Shown piece by piece: positions 7,474-17,359 of a DNA stretch of 43,219 nucleotides. This DNA comes from a virus: positions 1-43,219 of the IMG/VR virus record IMGVR_UViG_3300042691_029496; one strand, 5' to 3'. Position numbers and translations under genes: made by a program. The notes beneath the pieces are model-generated. The model was given only the letters and a program-made list of their open reading frames with translations, was not told the DNA's origin and searched no databases. Numbering within the stretch: the stretch's first letter is position 1; every line of letters begins with the position of its first letter.

Positions 7474-9362
7474 GCAAACTGGCATCGTTCGCCGCCGGCT
7501 TCGGTGGCGGTTACCTCAAGGCACGAGACAGAGAGTACGAGCGCGAGCGCCAGGAAAAGCTCGACGCGCGCCAGGCCAAGATCGACGACATGCAGGCCGA
7601 GCAGTTCGGCTGGGCGCGTGAGGCCGCCGAGGCGAAGCGCCGCGAGCGCGCCGACAAGGACGCCATCGACAAGGCGATCACCGACGGCGTCAGCGCCGGC
7701 ACCGTCAAGGAGGCGGGCGCGGTGAGTTACACCGATGCCGACGGCGCCAAGAAGACCGCCTACCAGCCCGACCTGAAGACCGCCCAGTTCGCGGCCGACC
7801 AGCAGCGCCTGGAGGAGAGCCAGAGCCTCACCCCGCCGGCCACACCCAGCGCGCCCCAGGCCGAGCAGGCCGCCTCGGTGCGCACACTCGACGGCGCCCG
7901 GCGCTTGTTCAGCGGCCTCACCGCGGCATCGGACGCGAAGAAGTTCGTCGACGAGAACCCGGTCACGCCCTACGCCAAGTACATGGCGCTGTCCGAGCGC
8001 CTGTCCGGCATGGCTGGCGGACAGGAGAAGGCCGACGCCTACCTCAAGCGCGCCAAGGAGGCCGAGAAGGAAGGCGCGTTCCGTGCCCTGACCATGCTCG
8101 ACGCCGGCGACCCTGAGGGCGCACTGAAAGCCTGGAACTCCACCGGCGCCAAGCGCCTGGGTGAGGGTCAGAAGTTCGTGACCGTCACCGACGAGGCCGG
8201 CAACAAGACCCACCAGGTGGTCAACTCCGACGACTCGGTGGCGGTGCCCAATGTCGAGCGCTCGCTGCTGCGCTACCTGTCGGGCATTGAGGGCGTGGCC
8301 GCCTCTGCCAAGGCCCGAGCCGAGGCCGAAGACAGAATCCGCGCCAAGCTCGCGGAGCCTCAGATCGTCGGCGACGGCGGCGCCTTTATCCCCGGCGTGG
8401 GCGACCCCCGCAAGGCCTTCATCAACCCGAAGAGCCAGGTGGTGCCCAAGGGCGCGGCGCTGGTCACCGAGGGCGCGAGCAAGCCGGCGTTCGTCAACAC
8501 CGACACCAGCGGCGGGTCCGGCGACGGCGCAGGTGGCGGCAAGGGCAAGGGCAAGGAAGACGACCCCCTGACCGTGGGCACCACGGCGGTCATGAACGCG
8601 ATCAAGGAGTCCGCCGAGAGCAAGACGCTCAACGCTGATCAGCTGATCGGCGTGCAGGCCACGGTGCGCTCACTGGTGGCCAATGCGGCGCGCAACAACC
8701 AGCAGCTCGACCCCTACGTTGCCGGCAAGGTGGCGCTGACCGCAGCACTCAAGCCGGAGATGGTCAAGCCCGCCTACAACCGCGCCACCGGCGAGTTCGA
8801 GAACACCGTCGCCTACAACGGCAACACGTTCTCGGTGGGCAAGGTCGACCAGGCCACCATGCCGGAGAGCCAGCTCAAGAGCGTGGCCCAGGCCTACGTC
8901 AGCAAGCTGCCTCCCGAGTCGCGGGCCGAGTACATCAAGGCCGCCTCAGGTGACGTCACCGCGCAGCGCAAGATCGACGCTGACATCGCGGCCTCGCACG
9001 GCAAGGAGTGGATCGAGCGCTTCACGGCTGCCACCGGCCGCCGCCCGACGCAGCAGGACATCAACACCAGCATCGACAGAACCCGGGCGATCGTGCAGCA
9101 GAACATCGCCCTGGTCGGCGTCAGCGGTGCAGTCGAGCAGGACAAGAAGCAGCGCGAGACCGCCTCCAAGCAGCAGGCTCAGGCGGAAGCGCAGAAGGCC
9201 ATCGGCACACGACAGTCGATCATGGCCCTGCCGCCTGGCGAAGCGCAGAAGATCTACGCAAAGTACGGCCAGTACACCAATGCGTTCCAGCGCGAGGCCC
9301 TGCAGCTCAAGATGGAGCGCGATCGCCTCAGAGCGCCCGTCGGCGGCCTGCTTCAGCCCTAA
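7470..9362 (+). CDS. Probable internal virion / ejection protein
   Basis: A 630-residue protein whose ATG overlaps the preceding stop. It opens with a short glycine-rich hydrophobic stretch (FAAGFGGGYLKAR). A strongly charged coiled coil follows (about residues 15-70, rich in Glu, Arg, Lys and Asp), then Ala/Glu-rich helical segments and a Gly/Lys linker near 350-368 (GGGKGKGKED). The last third is again helical with Gln/Glu/Lys runs. Its position between an S74 virion protein and a giant polyvalent protein matches the internal-virion-protein slot of podovirus genomes. No enzymatic motif was found; the function is inferred. Confidence 0.72.
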   Translation: MSKLASFAAGFGGGYLKARDREYERERQEKLDARQAKIDDMQAEQFGWAREAAEAKRRERADKDAIDKAITDGVSAGTVKEAGAVSYTDADGAKKTAYQPDLKTAQFAADQQRLEESQSLTPPATPSAPQAEQAASVRTLDGARRLFSGLTAASDAKKFVDENPVTPYAKYMALSERLSGMAGGQEKADAYLKRAKEAEKEGAFRALTMLDAGDPEGALKAWNSTGAKRLGEGQKFVTVTDEAGNKTHQVVNSDDSVAVPNVERSLLRYLSGIEGVAASAKARAEAEDRIRAKLAEPQIVGDGGAFIPGVGDPRKAFINPKSQVVPKGAALVTEGASKPAFVNTDTSGGSGDGAGGGKGKGKEDDPLTVGTTAVMNAIKESAESKTLNADQLIGVQATVRSLVANAARNNQQLDPYVAGKVALTAALKPEMVKPAYNRATGEFENTVAYNGNTFSVGKVDQATMPESQLKSVAQAYVSKLPPESRAEYIKAASGDVTAQRKIDADIAASHGKEWIERFTAATGRRPTQQDINTSIDRTRAIVQQNIALVGVSGAVEQDKKQRETASKQQAQAEAQKAIGTRQSIMALPPGEAQKIYAKYGQYTNAFQREALQLKMERDRLRAPVGGLLQP

Positions 9363-9376
9363 CCAACGCACCGCAC

Positions 9377-12300
9377 ATGTCAGACCTGATCAAGTCCATC
9401 GCGCTCTCCAACATCTCGCCGTCCGGCCAGAAGGACTTCGTCACCCCGACGGGTGACCAGTACGTCACTGCCGGGCCGACCCGGGAGGAGATCAAAGCGC
9501 GCACCCCCGAGCGCGGCGTGATGGGCGCGATCAACGACAACGTGATCGAGATCGCCAATGCTGCCGCCGGCGGCGTCAAGTCCATCTCGGACATGGTGTC
9601 CCCGGGCAACCGCGTCTCGAAGTTCATCGACGAGAACATCATCAAGGCCGGCGAGGAGGCGCAAAGCGACCAGGTCAAGGCCGAAAAGATGTTCCTGCGC
9701 CAGGACCTGCAGAACGCGCAGGGCGCCGGCGACGAAATCAGCGCCTACCTGGGCTACATCGCCCGCAACCCGGGCCTCGCGCTGTCCCAGGTGGCTGGCT
9801 CGTTTGCCATCCCCGGTATCGCCTCGGCAGGTGCTGCCGGCGCTGCAACACGCGGCGCACTGGCCGCCGGCTCCAGCAAGGAGGCCGCCCGACGCCTTGG
9901 CGCAGGCTTTGGCCTCGGTGCCGCCTCGGCAACGGGTGGTGCCATGGCCGGCGGCGATGCTGCCGGTGGCGCCTATGAGCTCGTCAAGCGCACGCCCAAA
10001 GCTGTGCTCGAGCAGAACCCCGAGTACCAGGAGCTGCTCCAGTCCATGGACCCGGATGCGGCCCTCGAGGAGATCGCCACACGTGCAGCCCGCAGCGCCA
10101 GCGTGGCGCCCGGCATCGTGGGGGCGGTCCTGGGCCCGCTGGGTGCTGAGCGCATCCTGGCCGGCGCTGGCCGCGTGGGCCAAAGCGGCAGCCGCACCGG
10201 CAACGCCCTGAAGACCGGCGCCGTCGAGTCCGGCACCGAAGGCTTCGAGGAAGGCCTCACCGAGTATTCCTCGCGCTCGGCCGCTGCCAAGTACAACCCC
10301 ACGATCGACCCGATGAAGGGTGTGGCCGGCGCGGCCACCATGGGCGCCGTCATGGGTGCCGGGCCTGGCGTAGTGGCCGGCGCCCTGCAGGCCCCCGCCG
10401 CCGTCCCCGACCTGCAGCCGGTGATCGCCAAGGCCGCCGAGCCTAACAGCCCGCTGTCGCGCGCCGCCCTGGCCGGCAATGCAGGCGCCTTGTCTCAAAC
10501 TAGGCAGGCTCCTGCCCAATCTGGGAGCGTCGATCCCGCCACGCGACTCGCCGAGCTGGAGATGATCAGCTCCGGCACGCAAGAGCTGACCGTGATGGGG
10601 CCCGATGGCCAGCCGGTCGTTGTCCCCGCGGATCCCGGTCGGTTCTTCACCGCCGAAGAGAAGGCCGAGTACGACGCGCTGCGCGCCGCCCAGGCTGCCG
10701 CCCAGACCGCTGCGGCACCCGCCGACCCCCGTGGCCCGGCCGCCGATGACCTCGTGCAGCGCGTGCGCAACCTCGAGGAGGGCATGCGCAACGAGGGCTG
10801 GCTCGAGAACCTGCGCCGGGACAACGTGCAGACGCGCGACGTCCTGGCAGACATGGCGCTCGCTCGCGACGTCAACGCCCCGCGTGTGGCGCGCGAGGCG
10901 GCACTCGAGCGCGTCGAGTCCGCGACGTTCTTCGCCAACCGCGATGCGCAGCCCGCGGCGCCGATGGACTCGATCCAGAACTACCCCGAGTTCGCGCCCA
11001 CCGAGCCTGCGCCAGACCTGGCCGCGCGCGAGGTGCCGTCGCTGGCGCCAGTGCTTGGCGCCCTGCGCGACCCCGCGCTGCGCAACCAGATCTCGGATCA
11101 GGATCGCCAGCAGCTCGTCTACCTCTACAACCTGGCCAACAACAGCCAGGGCGAGAACAACGTCCGCGTCAACGCTGCGCAGCAGGCCTTCGAGATCATC
11201 GGCCGCTACCAGGCCCCGACCGCGACGCCGAGCGCGCAAAGCGTCGCCGCGCTGGAGCAGGCCGCGCCAGGGACCCCTGGCATTGCTGCGCCTGCGTCGC
11301 AACAAAATGTTGAGTCGCAACCGAAAGAGTTGGACTTCCTGACCACGGCGCCAGCCCCAGCGAAGGCCACGGGCCCGCTGGGCGGCGACACCGAGCAGCC
11401 CGCCTTCCTGCGCAAGCGTGCGAACGTGGTGCGCCAGCTGGTGGACAACGGCTTCGAGACCGTGGCCCGTGACGGCAGCACGTTCTTCCTCACCAACACC
11501 AAGACCGGCCAGAAGTTCCAGCTCGACGGCCCGGCCGACGCGCAGCTCGCGCGCAAGGCGATCAAGGACCGCGTCGACGCCCTGGCCAACACCGCGGCCG
11601 CCAGCCCGCAGAACGAGCGCCTCGAGCCCACTGAGGCCCAGATCGCCGCCGGCAACTACAAGAAGTCGGACGTCATCGACCTCAACGGCATGCGCATCAA
11701 GATCGAGAACCCGCAGGGCTCGACACGGCGCGGCACCTCCCCTGATGGCAAGCAGTGGGAGACCAAGATGGCTCACCACTACGGTGAGTTCCAGGGCACG
11801 GTGGGTGCCGACGGCGACAAGCTCGACGTGTTCGTCGGGCCGCGGCCGGACAGCAGCAAGGTGTTCGTGATCGACCAGCTCAACAAGGACGGGTCCTTCG
11901 ACGAGCACAAGGTCATGATGGGCTTCACCTCGGAAGAGGCGGCGCGCCAGGGCTACCTCGCCAACTACGAGCCGGGCTGGACCGGCCTGGGCGCGGTCAC
12001 CGAGATGGCCGTCGAGGACTTCAAGACCTGGGCCAAGTCGCGCGCGGCAAAGAAGCCCGCGGCCGAATCAGGTGTTGCACAAAGTGCAACAACTGTTGCC
12101 CCGCCGGCAACACCCGAAGCCGCCCCAGCGCTGGACGCCGCCGCAGCGCCTGACGCCGCCGTCGATGCTGCCATCACGCAGCCGAACTTCACCCCGGCCG
12201 AGTCCGAAGCTCCGGCCGCCAATCAGCCCCAGTTCCGCTACATCAACGACGAAGGCAAGCCGCGCAAGCTGCGCGTGTTCCGCCCCAACGAGCTGCCCAA

Positions 12301-15300
12301 GCAAGAAAGCCCAGCGCGCCCGGGTGCGCCGCGGCCGCTGTCGCAGGAAGAGGCTGGCCTGATCCAGGCCGTTGCTGGACTGCTCAACAAGCAGGTGGTG
12401 TTCTTCACCCCCGAAGGTGGCGGGCGCATCAGCGATGGCTTCGTCATCCCGGGCCAGCCGAACACGATCTTCATCGCCAGCGAGACCACGGTAAATCCGC
12501 TGGCCGTCTTCGGCCACGAGTTCTTCCACACCCTGCGCGAGACCAACCCCGAGGCCTGGAACGCGATCGCCGCGGTGGTGCGCACCAGGGTGACCGACGC
12601 CAAGGGCTTCCGCGCCGACCGCTACAAAGACGAAGTTGCCAACAAGCGCGGCAACGCCGAGCTATCGGGCGAGAAGGGCGGCGAGCTCGAGGAGCTGGTC
12701 TCCGACCTCGGTGGCAACCTGCTCAATGACCCCACCTTCTGGCGCGAAGTGTTCGGCCAGATCAGAGCCGAAAACGGCGCCAAGGCCAAGGGCATCATCG
12801 CCAAGCTGGCGGCCCAGATCAACCGCGTCATCGATCGCCTGGTCAAGGGCATCAACCAGTCCGGCTACCGAGCGAATCGCTACGTCAAGGACCTCGAGGA
12901 TGTGCGCGCCGCCTTCCGCACGGCGATGACGCAGTACCTTAAGGACAGCGGCATCAACGAGCGGGCCATGGCCGCCGAGCAGCTCAAGGCCGAGCAGCAG
13001 ATCAAGAAGAGCGCAGACCGCGCGCCCGGCGTGACCGTCACCGGCTACCACTTCAGCCAGCAGGCGCGACCCACGTTGTCGACCGCCTTCTACGGCTCGG
13101 GCTTGCGGGGCAGTGCGCGCGAGGAGATCTTGTCCTCCGCAGACGGACGTCTTCGCCAGAGGTTGTCCTTCTACTTCGACAAGGGCACCGGCGTGCGGCC
13201 GGAGTCCGGCGTGGGCGGCATCGCGCACAAGGCCACGCTGACCAACATCTACGACGCCGACATCGACCCGATGAAGCTCAAGGGCGGCAACGCCCGCGCC
13301 TTCGAGTCGAAGGTGCTCGACGCTGGCTACAACGGCTACCTCACGCGCCTGGAGGGCACGCAGCCTGGCCAGGTCATCTTGCTTGGCCAGCAGACCATCA
13401 CCCCCGAGGTGCTGGGCCCGCGCTCGCGCATCGGCGGCGATGAGACCGGCGTCGAGGCAGCTCCCGCGCCCGCGCCCGCTCCGGTCAAGAAGGGCCTGAT
13501 GTCGCGTGAGCTGAACGCGATCAACGTCGACGCCATCCCTGGCGCCACGCTGCGCGCCGGCATGCTCACCGTGCCGCCCGACAGCGTCGAGCAGGCCAAC
13601 GCAGAGCTCGAGCGCATCGGCTCACCGGTGCGCTTTAGCCCCGATCGCTTGAGCGACGAAGAGCTTGCCCGGGCGGAGTACGCAAAGATCGAGGCCCAGT
13701 ACAAGGGCACCGACCAGTGGCTCAAGGCGCCCAACGGCGCGCCAACCAACCTGAACCCGCGGCAGTGGGTGCAGGTGCGCACGCCCTCGTTCAAGCGCTG
13801 GTTCGGCGACTGGGAGGCTTTCACCGGACAGGCCGGCGGCGTCTGGAATGACGACAAGGGTGCAGTCTCCAAGGTTGTCGACGACAACGGCGAGCCGCTG
13901 GTGGTCTACCACGGCAGCGGCAAGGGTGGCTTCATGGCCTTTGAGGAGCCGGGCGGCGAGAAGCGCGGCGACCTCGGTATCTTCACGACCAACGACGAGG
14001 GCATGGCGGCCTCCTACGTGCGCCGCAATCGTGCGCGTCGCGTCGAGGATCCGGGTGCCGAGAGCGACCCGCAGGCCGGCGACCAGCCGGGCATCTACGC
14101 CCTGTTCGTCAACATCCGCAATCCCAACGAGGCCGACTTCGAGGGCGCCAACTGGGACGGCACGCGCTACGAGCAGTACCAGGTGCTCGACGCCGGCGGC
14201 GACCCGATCTACACCCAAGACGGCCGCGCCTACCTCGACGAAACTGAGGCGCAAGAGCTTGCCGACGACAACGACGGCGCCACCGTCGAGCCGGCGACCG
14301 AGCACTACGAGAACACCGACAGCGTGGTCCGCAGCGCCCGCCGCTTGCGCAACGACGGCGCCATCATCCGCCAGGTCATGGACGACGGCGGCGGCACCGG
14401 CTACAGCGGCGACCCCGCGGACATCTTCGTGGCCTTTGACCCCAACCAGGTCAAGAGCGCCGACTTCAATGGCGGCGCGTTCAGCCTCAGCAACAACGAC
14501 ATCCGCAAGAGCGCGGATCGCGAGTCCAAAAAGGAAGCCAAGAAGGCAGCCAAGAAGGCCGCCAGCGAGGCCAAGAAGGCGGCCAAGAAGGCGGCCACCG
14601 AAGCCAAGCAGCTGGGCAAGAAGATGGATGCGGCCGCCGCCAAGGAGGGCGCGCTGGATCCGGCCATGGTCGTGTCGACCAAGCCTGGCCGCGCCTTCGA
14701 GATCGACGGCAAGAGCTACAAGGTCGTCACCTACCCTAAGACCAAGGACATCGAGTTCGCCACTTCGCGCCTGCACGTCCGCATCCGCGACGTGCTGCGC
14801 GGCTCGGATGCCACGCGCTTCCTCGAGTCGATCGGCCAGCTGGCCAACAAGTCGATGAAGCTGGGCCAGATCCGTGGCCTGTGGGCTGGCGAGCGCGAGG
14901 ACACGTTCACCATCTGGGCGCGCAACACGGAAGGCAATCCGCTGCCGTTTGAGGCCTCGCGCAAGCTCGCGAATCTGCTCGGTTTTGCCTTCGTCCAGGA
15001 GGGTGCGGTCGCTACCGCACCGGCGTACAATGAGGCTGTGCCGGACATTCCGGCTGTGCTCATTGGCAACGGCAAAGACCTTGATCGTTCCGAAGTCGAT
15101 GCCGCCCTGGCAGCCGCCCACAAGGCCGGCTTCTTTGGCGCCAGTGAGTCGGCCACCGGCAAGGGCATCAAGATCCTGTTCTTCGCCGACGGTGAGTCGA
15201 AGAAGACCAAGCAGCAGCAATTCGAGGAGTTCCTGGACCAGGTCGAGCAGGTCCAGAAGGCCACGGGGCTGAGTGCCCGCACGGTCTACAACACCAAGTC

Positions 15301-17359
15301 AACGCTCGACTCGGCTAAGGAGTATTGGAAAAATGCCACAGGAAAAGAGCTGGGTGCAGAAGATCTGCGAGGCGCGCGGAATCCCGATAGCGGGGCCGGA
15401 ACACCCGATCTATTCCGAGGGGTCGTCGATAATCTTCTCGCCCCCTACATCGCTGGAATCCGAATCGAAGGATTCGACTTCAGCTTCAGCAACTGGCAGC
15501 GAGTCTTCCGGGCAACCCCCGAGCAAACCCGCTACCTGAGGTCGAAGGTCGAGGAGCTCGAGGCCGTCAACAAGCACGGCGTCGTCAAGAAGCTCCGCCA
15601 GACCGTCTCCATCGTCGATCAGAAGGACGTCGGCACCGCCGCTGAGCTGATGCTCAAGACGACGGAGGGCAACGCCGAAGAGCAGCTCGACGTCCTCGAT
15701 CGCGTGCTGGCGGCATCACCCGATGCCACCCAGAGCACGGACAAGTGGCTGTTGATGCAAGCGCGGGCCTACGGCACCAACGATGTGCCGATGGCGCCCA
15801 ATCGCTTCATCCAGATGTACAACAGCGACGGCATCTACGAGCAGCTGAAGTCGCTGTCGCAGGGTCAAGTTGCTGACGCCGATCACGGCTTTGCCGCCGG
15901 CCGCGAGTTCCGCCGCCTCTACGAGAGCGGCAAGGTCAAGCCCGAGACCACCGCCAAGCTGATGCTCTGGTCGTTCCTGTCGCGCGGCGTGTCGCCGTAC
16001 GTGCAGGAGTCGGCCTTCATCGAGCTCGTCGACCAGGTGGGCCCGTTCGTCTCCAAGGTGCTCGCCGGCACCTTCAACGAAACCGACATCACGCAGTGGG
16101 AGGCGGTGGTCGCGGACGCCATCCGCAAGGGCACCGGCCAGCCCGGCGCGGGCACCACGCACAACGCCAATGCGTTCGGCTCCTCGTTCATGGTCGGCAT
16201 GTCCCGGCGCATGCCCGACGGCCGCACCAAGATGCAGTACATGCACGACCTGTTCAGTGATCCGCGCCTCACCGGCCGCGAGATCCGCCGCGAGTTCGTG
16301 AAGATCAGCGAGGGCGTGGGCATCGACAACAAGGTGATCAGCTTCACGATGCTGGTGATCGGCCACGACGACGTCATCGTGCTTGATCGCGTGCAGATCG
16401 ACAACACCTTCAACGACGGCCGCCTGGGCGACTACAACCTGTACGACGGCGTGAGCCGCTACGGCTACAAGGGTGCCGACGGCAAGACCGTGTGGATCGG
16501 CGCCGGCGAGCAGGCCATGCTCGAGGCCACGGAGGCCGCGCCTGATGGCGAGGTGCTGAGCGCCCTGCTGCCAGGCTCAGGCATGGCCAACCTCACCACC
16601 GGTGTGCGCGGCCTCATGCTCTACGAGTCGATCGAGGACGCGCTCGACCGCAAGCTGCCGGAGATCTTCGCGCGCCTGCGTGCCGAAGGCCTGCGCAGCA
16701 GCGACGTGCGCCCCACGGTGGGCCGCTGGCACTGGGAGGGCTGGGTCGCCCACTCCGGCCAAGAGGCAAGCCACAAGACGCTCGAGGCCCTGCTCAACGA
16801 GGTCAAGGGCGTGCCCAACCCGTTCGCCGATGTCTCGGCCAAGGAGGGCGAGTACGGCGCGTTCTCGTACGGCACCGAGTACGCCATTGATGGGAACGGC
16901 GAGCGCTACAAGCTCTACCCGGACAGCGCCGGCGTCATGCGTCGCCTGGGGCTCGACGAGTACAAGGAGCTGATGGCCGCGATCAAGAAGCGCGCCAACG
17001 GCGTCATCCCGACCCGCTTCAAGGTCTCCGAGAACGCCGACGGCAGCAAGCGCACGCAGCCCTGGTTCATGGACCCGCGCGTGGACCGCCAGGCGCTCGA
17101 CAAGCTGATCGACCGCTTCGCCGGCCCCAAGCCCCAGGGCAGCATCGTCAAGAGCGAAGACCGCGCACCTGAGCCCACGATCACTGTGCGCGACAACGTC
17201 GGGCCAGCCGACGCCAAGGGCCTCAAGGTCACTTACGAAGTCGAGGTCGAGGACACCGGCGACAAGGCCAAGCTCACCGTCGACGCCGGTGCGGCGCTGT
17301 CTGACTACGACGAGCGCCTCACTACAATGCGCAAACTGCTGGAGTGCCTGAAGAAATGA
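9377..17359 (+). CDS. Giant polyvalent protein 1 (pyrophosphatase-like, HExxH peptidase, ADP-ribosyltransferase-like modules)
   Basis: 2660 residues from ATG 9377; the longer reading frame before it lies inside the previous gene. Residues about 130-340 are an Ala/Gly-rich hydrophobic region that could insert in membranes. Residues about 760-890 match the phage pyrophosphatase-like polyvalent domain (DKLDVFVGP, then FDEHKVMMGF and ANYEPGW). HEFFH at 1047-1051 is a zinc-peptidase motif. Residues about 1218-1350 (GYHFS) and 1470-1715 (RWFGDW, then YHGS with H1512) look like two ADP-ribosyltransferase-type modules. A lysine/alanine-rich linker spans about 1718-1758. Residues about 2100-2475 form a well-ordered domain I cannot name. 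Such proteins are thought to be packaged and delivered with the DNA to act on host defences. There is no clear Shine-Dalgarno; the start follows the previous stop by 14 bases. Confidence 0.85.
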   Translation: MSDLIKSIALSNISPSGQKDFVTPTGDQYVTAGPTREEIKARTPERGVMGAINDNVIEIANAAAGGVKSISDMVSPGNRVSKFIDENIIKAGEEAQSDQVKAEKMFLRQDLQNAQGAGDEISAYLGYIARNPGLALSQVAGSFAIPGIASAGAAGAATRGALAAGSSKEAARRLGAGFGLGAASATGGAMAGGDAAGGAYELVKRTPKAVLEQNPEYQELLQSMDPDAALEEIATRAARSASVAPGIVGAVLGPLGAERILAGAGRVGQSGSRTGNALKTGAVESGTEGFEEGLTEYSSRSAAAKYNPTIDPMKGVAGAATMGAVMGAGPGVVAGALQAPAAVPDLQPVIAKAAEPNSPLSRAALAGNAGALSQTRQAPAQSGSVDPATRLAELEMISSGTQELTVMGPDGQPVVVPADPGRFFTAEEKAEYDALRAAQAAAQTAAAPADPRGPAADDLVQRVRNLEEGMRNEGWLENLRRDNVQTRDVLADMALARDVNAPRVAREAALERVESATFFANRDAQPAAPMDSIQNYPEFAPTEPAPDLAAREVPSLAPVLGALRDPALRNQISDQDRQQLVYLYNLANNSQGENNVRVNAAQQAFEIIGRYQAPTATPSAQSVAALEQAAPGTPGIAAPASQQNVESQPKELDFLTTAPAPAKATGPLGGDTEQPAFLRKRANVVRQLVDNGFETVARDGSTFFLTNTKTGQKFQLDGPADAQLARKAIKDRVDALANTAAASPQNERLEPTEAQIAAGNYKKSDVIDLNGMRIKIENPQGSTRRGTSPDGKQWETKMAHHYGEFQGTVGADGDKLDVFVGPRPDSSKVFVIDQLNKDGSFDEHKVMMGFTSEEAARQGYLANYEPGWTGLGAVTEMAVEDFKTWAKSRAAKKPAAESGVAQSATTVAPPATPEAAPALDAAAAPDAAVDAAITQPNFTPAESEAPAANQPQFRYINDEGKPRKLRVFRPNELPKQESPARPGAPRPLSQEEAGLIQAVAGLLNKQVVFFTPEGGGRISDGFVIPGQPNTIFIASETTVNPLAVFGHEFFHTLRETNPEAWNAIAAVVRTRVTDAKGFRADRYKDEVANKRGNAELSGEKGGELEELVSDLGGNLLNDPTFWREVFGQIRAENGAKAKGIIAKLAAQINRVIDRLVKGINQSGYRANRYVKDLEDVRAAFRTAMTQYLKDSGINERAMAAEQLKAEQQIKKSADRAPGVTVTGYHFSQQARPTLSTAFYGSGLRGSAREEILSSADGRLRQRLSFYFDKGTGVRPESGVGGIAHKATLTNIYDADIDPMKLKGGNARAFESKVLDAGYNGYLTRLEGTQPGQVILLGQQTITPEVLGPRSRIGGDETGVEAAPAPAPAPVKKGLMSRELNAINVDAIPGATLRAGMLTVPPDSVEQANAELERIGSPVRFSPDRLSDEELARAEYAKIEAQYKGTDQWLKAPNGAPTNLNPRQWVQVRTPSFKRWFGDWEAFTGQAGGVWNDDKGAVSKVVDDNGEPLVVYHGSGKGGFMAFEEPGGEKRGDLGIFTTNDEGMAASYVRRNRARRVEDPGAESDPQAGDQPGIYALFVNIRNPNEADFEGANWDGTRYEQYQVLDAGGDPIYTQDGRAYLDETEAQELADDNDGATVEPATEHYENTDSVVRSARRLRNDGAIIRQVMDDGGGTGYSGDPADIFVAFDPNQVKSADFNGGAFSLSNNDIRKSADRESKKEAKKAAKKAASEAKKAAKKAATEAKQLGKKMDAAAAKEGALDPAMVVSTKPGRAFEIDGKSYKVVTYPKTKDIEFATSRLHVRIRDVLRGSDATRFLESIGQLANKSMKLGQIRGLWAGEREDTFTIWARNTEGNPLPFEASRKLANLLGFAFVQEGAVATAPAYNEAVPDIPAVLIGNGKDLDRSEVDAALAAAHKAGFFGASESATGKGIKILFFADGESKKTKQQQFEEFLDQVEQVQKATGLSARTVYNTKSTLDSAKEYWKNATGKELGAEDLRGARNPDSGAGTPDLFRGVVDNLLAPYIAGIRIEGFDFSFSNWQRVFRATPEQTRYLRSKVEELEAVNKHGVVKKLRQTVSIVDQKDVGTAAELMLKTTEGNAEEQLDVLDRVLAASPDATQSTDKWLLMQARAYGTNDVPMAPNRFIQMYNSDGIYEQLKSLSQGQVADADHGFAAGREFRRLYESGKVKPETTAKLMLWSFLSRGVSPYVQESAFIELVDQVGPFVSKVLAGTFNETDITQWEAVVADAIRKGTGQPGAGTTHNANAFGSSFMVGMSRRMPDGRTKMQYMHDLFSDPRLTGREIRREFVKISEGVGIDNKVISFTMLVIGHDDVIVLDRVQIDNTFNDGRLGDYNLYDGVSRYGYKGADGKTVWIGAGEQAMLEATEAAPDGEVLSALLPGSGMANLTTGVRGLMLYESIEDALDRKLPEIFARLRAEGLRSSDVRPTVGRWHWEGWVAHSGQEASHKTLEALLNEVKGVPNPFADVSAKEGEYGAFSYGTEYAIDGNGERYKLYPDSAGVMRRLGLDEYKELMAAIKKRANGVIPTRFKVSENADGSKRTQPWFMDPRVDRQALDKLIDRFAGPKPQGSIVKSEDRAPEPTITVRDNVGPADAKGLKVTYEVEVEDTGDKAKLTVDAGAALSDYDERLTTMRKLLECLKK
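11299..11313. repeat. Internal copy of the CAACA/TGTTG palindrome
   Basis: GCAACAAAATGTTGA lies inside giant gene 1 and matches 12 of 15 bases of CCAACAAATTGTTGG. It is an A/T-rich island in GC-rich coding sequence within a low-complexity interdomain linker, so it could be a binding site or chance codon use. Confidence 0.35.
12074..12099. repeat. Pair of overlapping inverted repeats inside giant gene 1
   Basis: GTTGCAC-AAA-GTGCAAC (12074-12090) is a perfect 7-base inverted repeat. It overlaps GCAACA-AC-TGTTGC (12086-12099), a perfect 6-base inverted repeat close to the intergenic palindrome. They encode a V/A/T/P linker after the pyrophosphatase-like domain. Confidence 0.4.
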
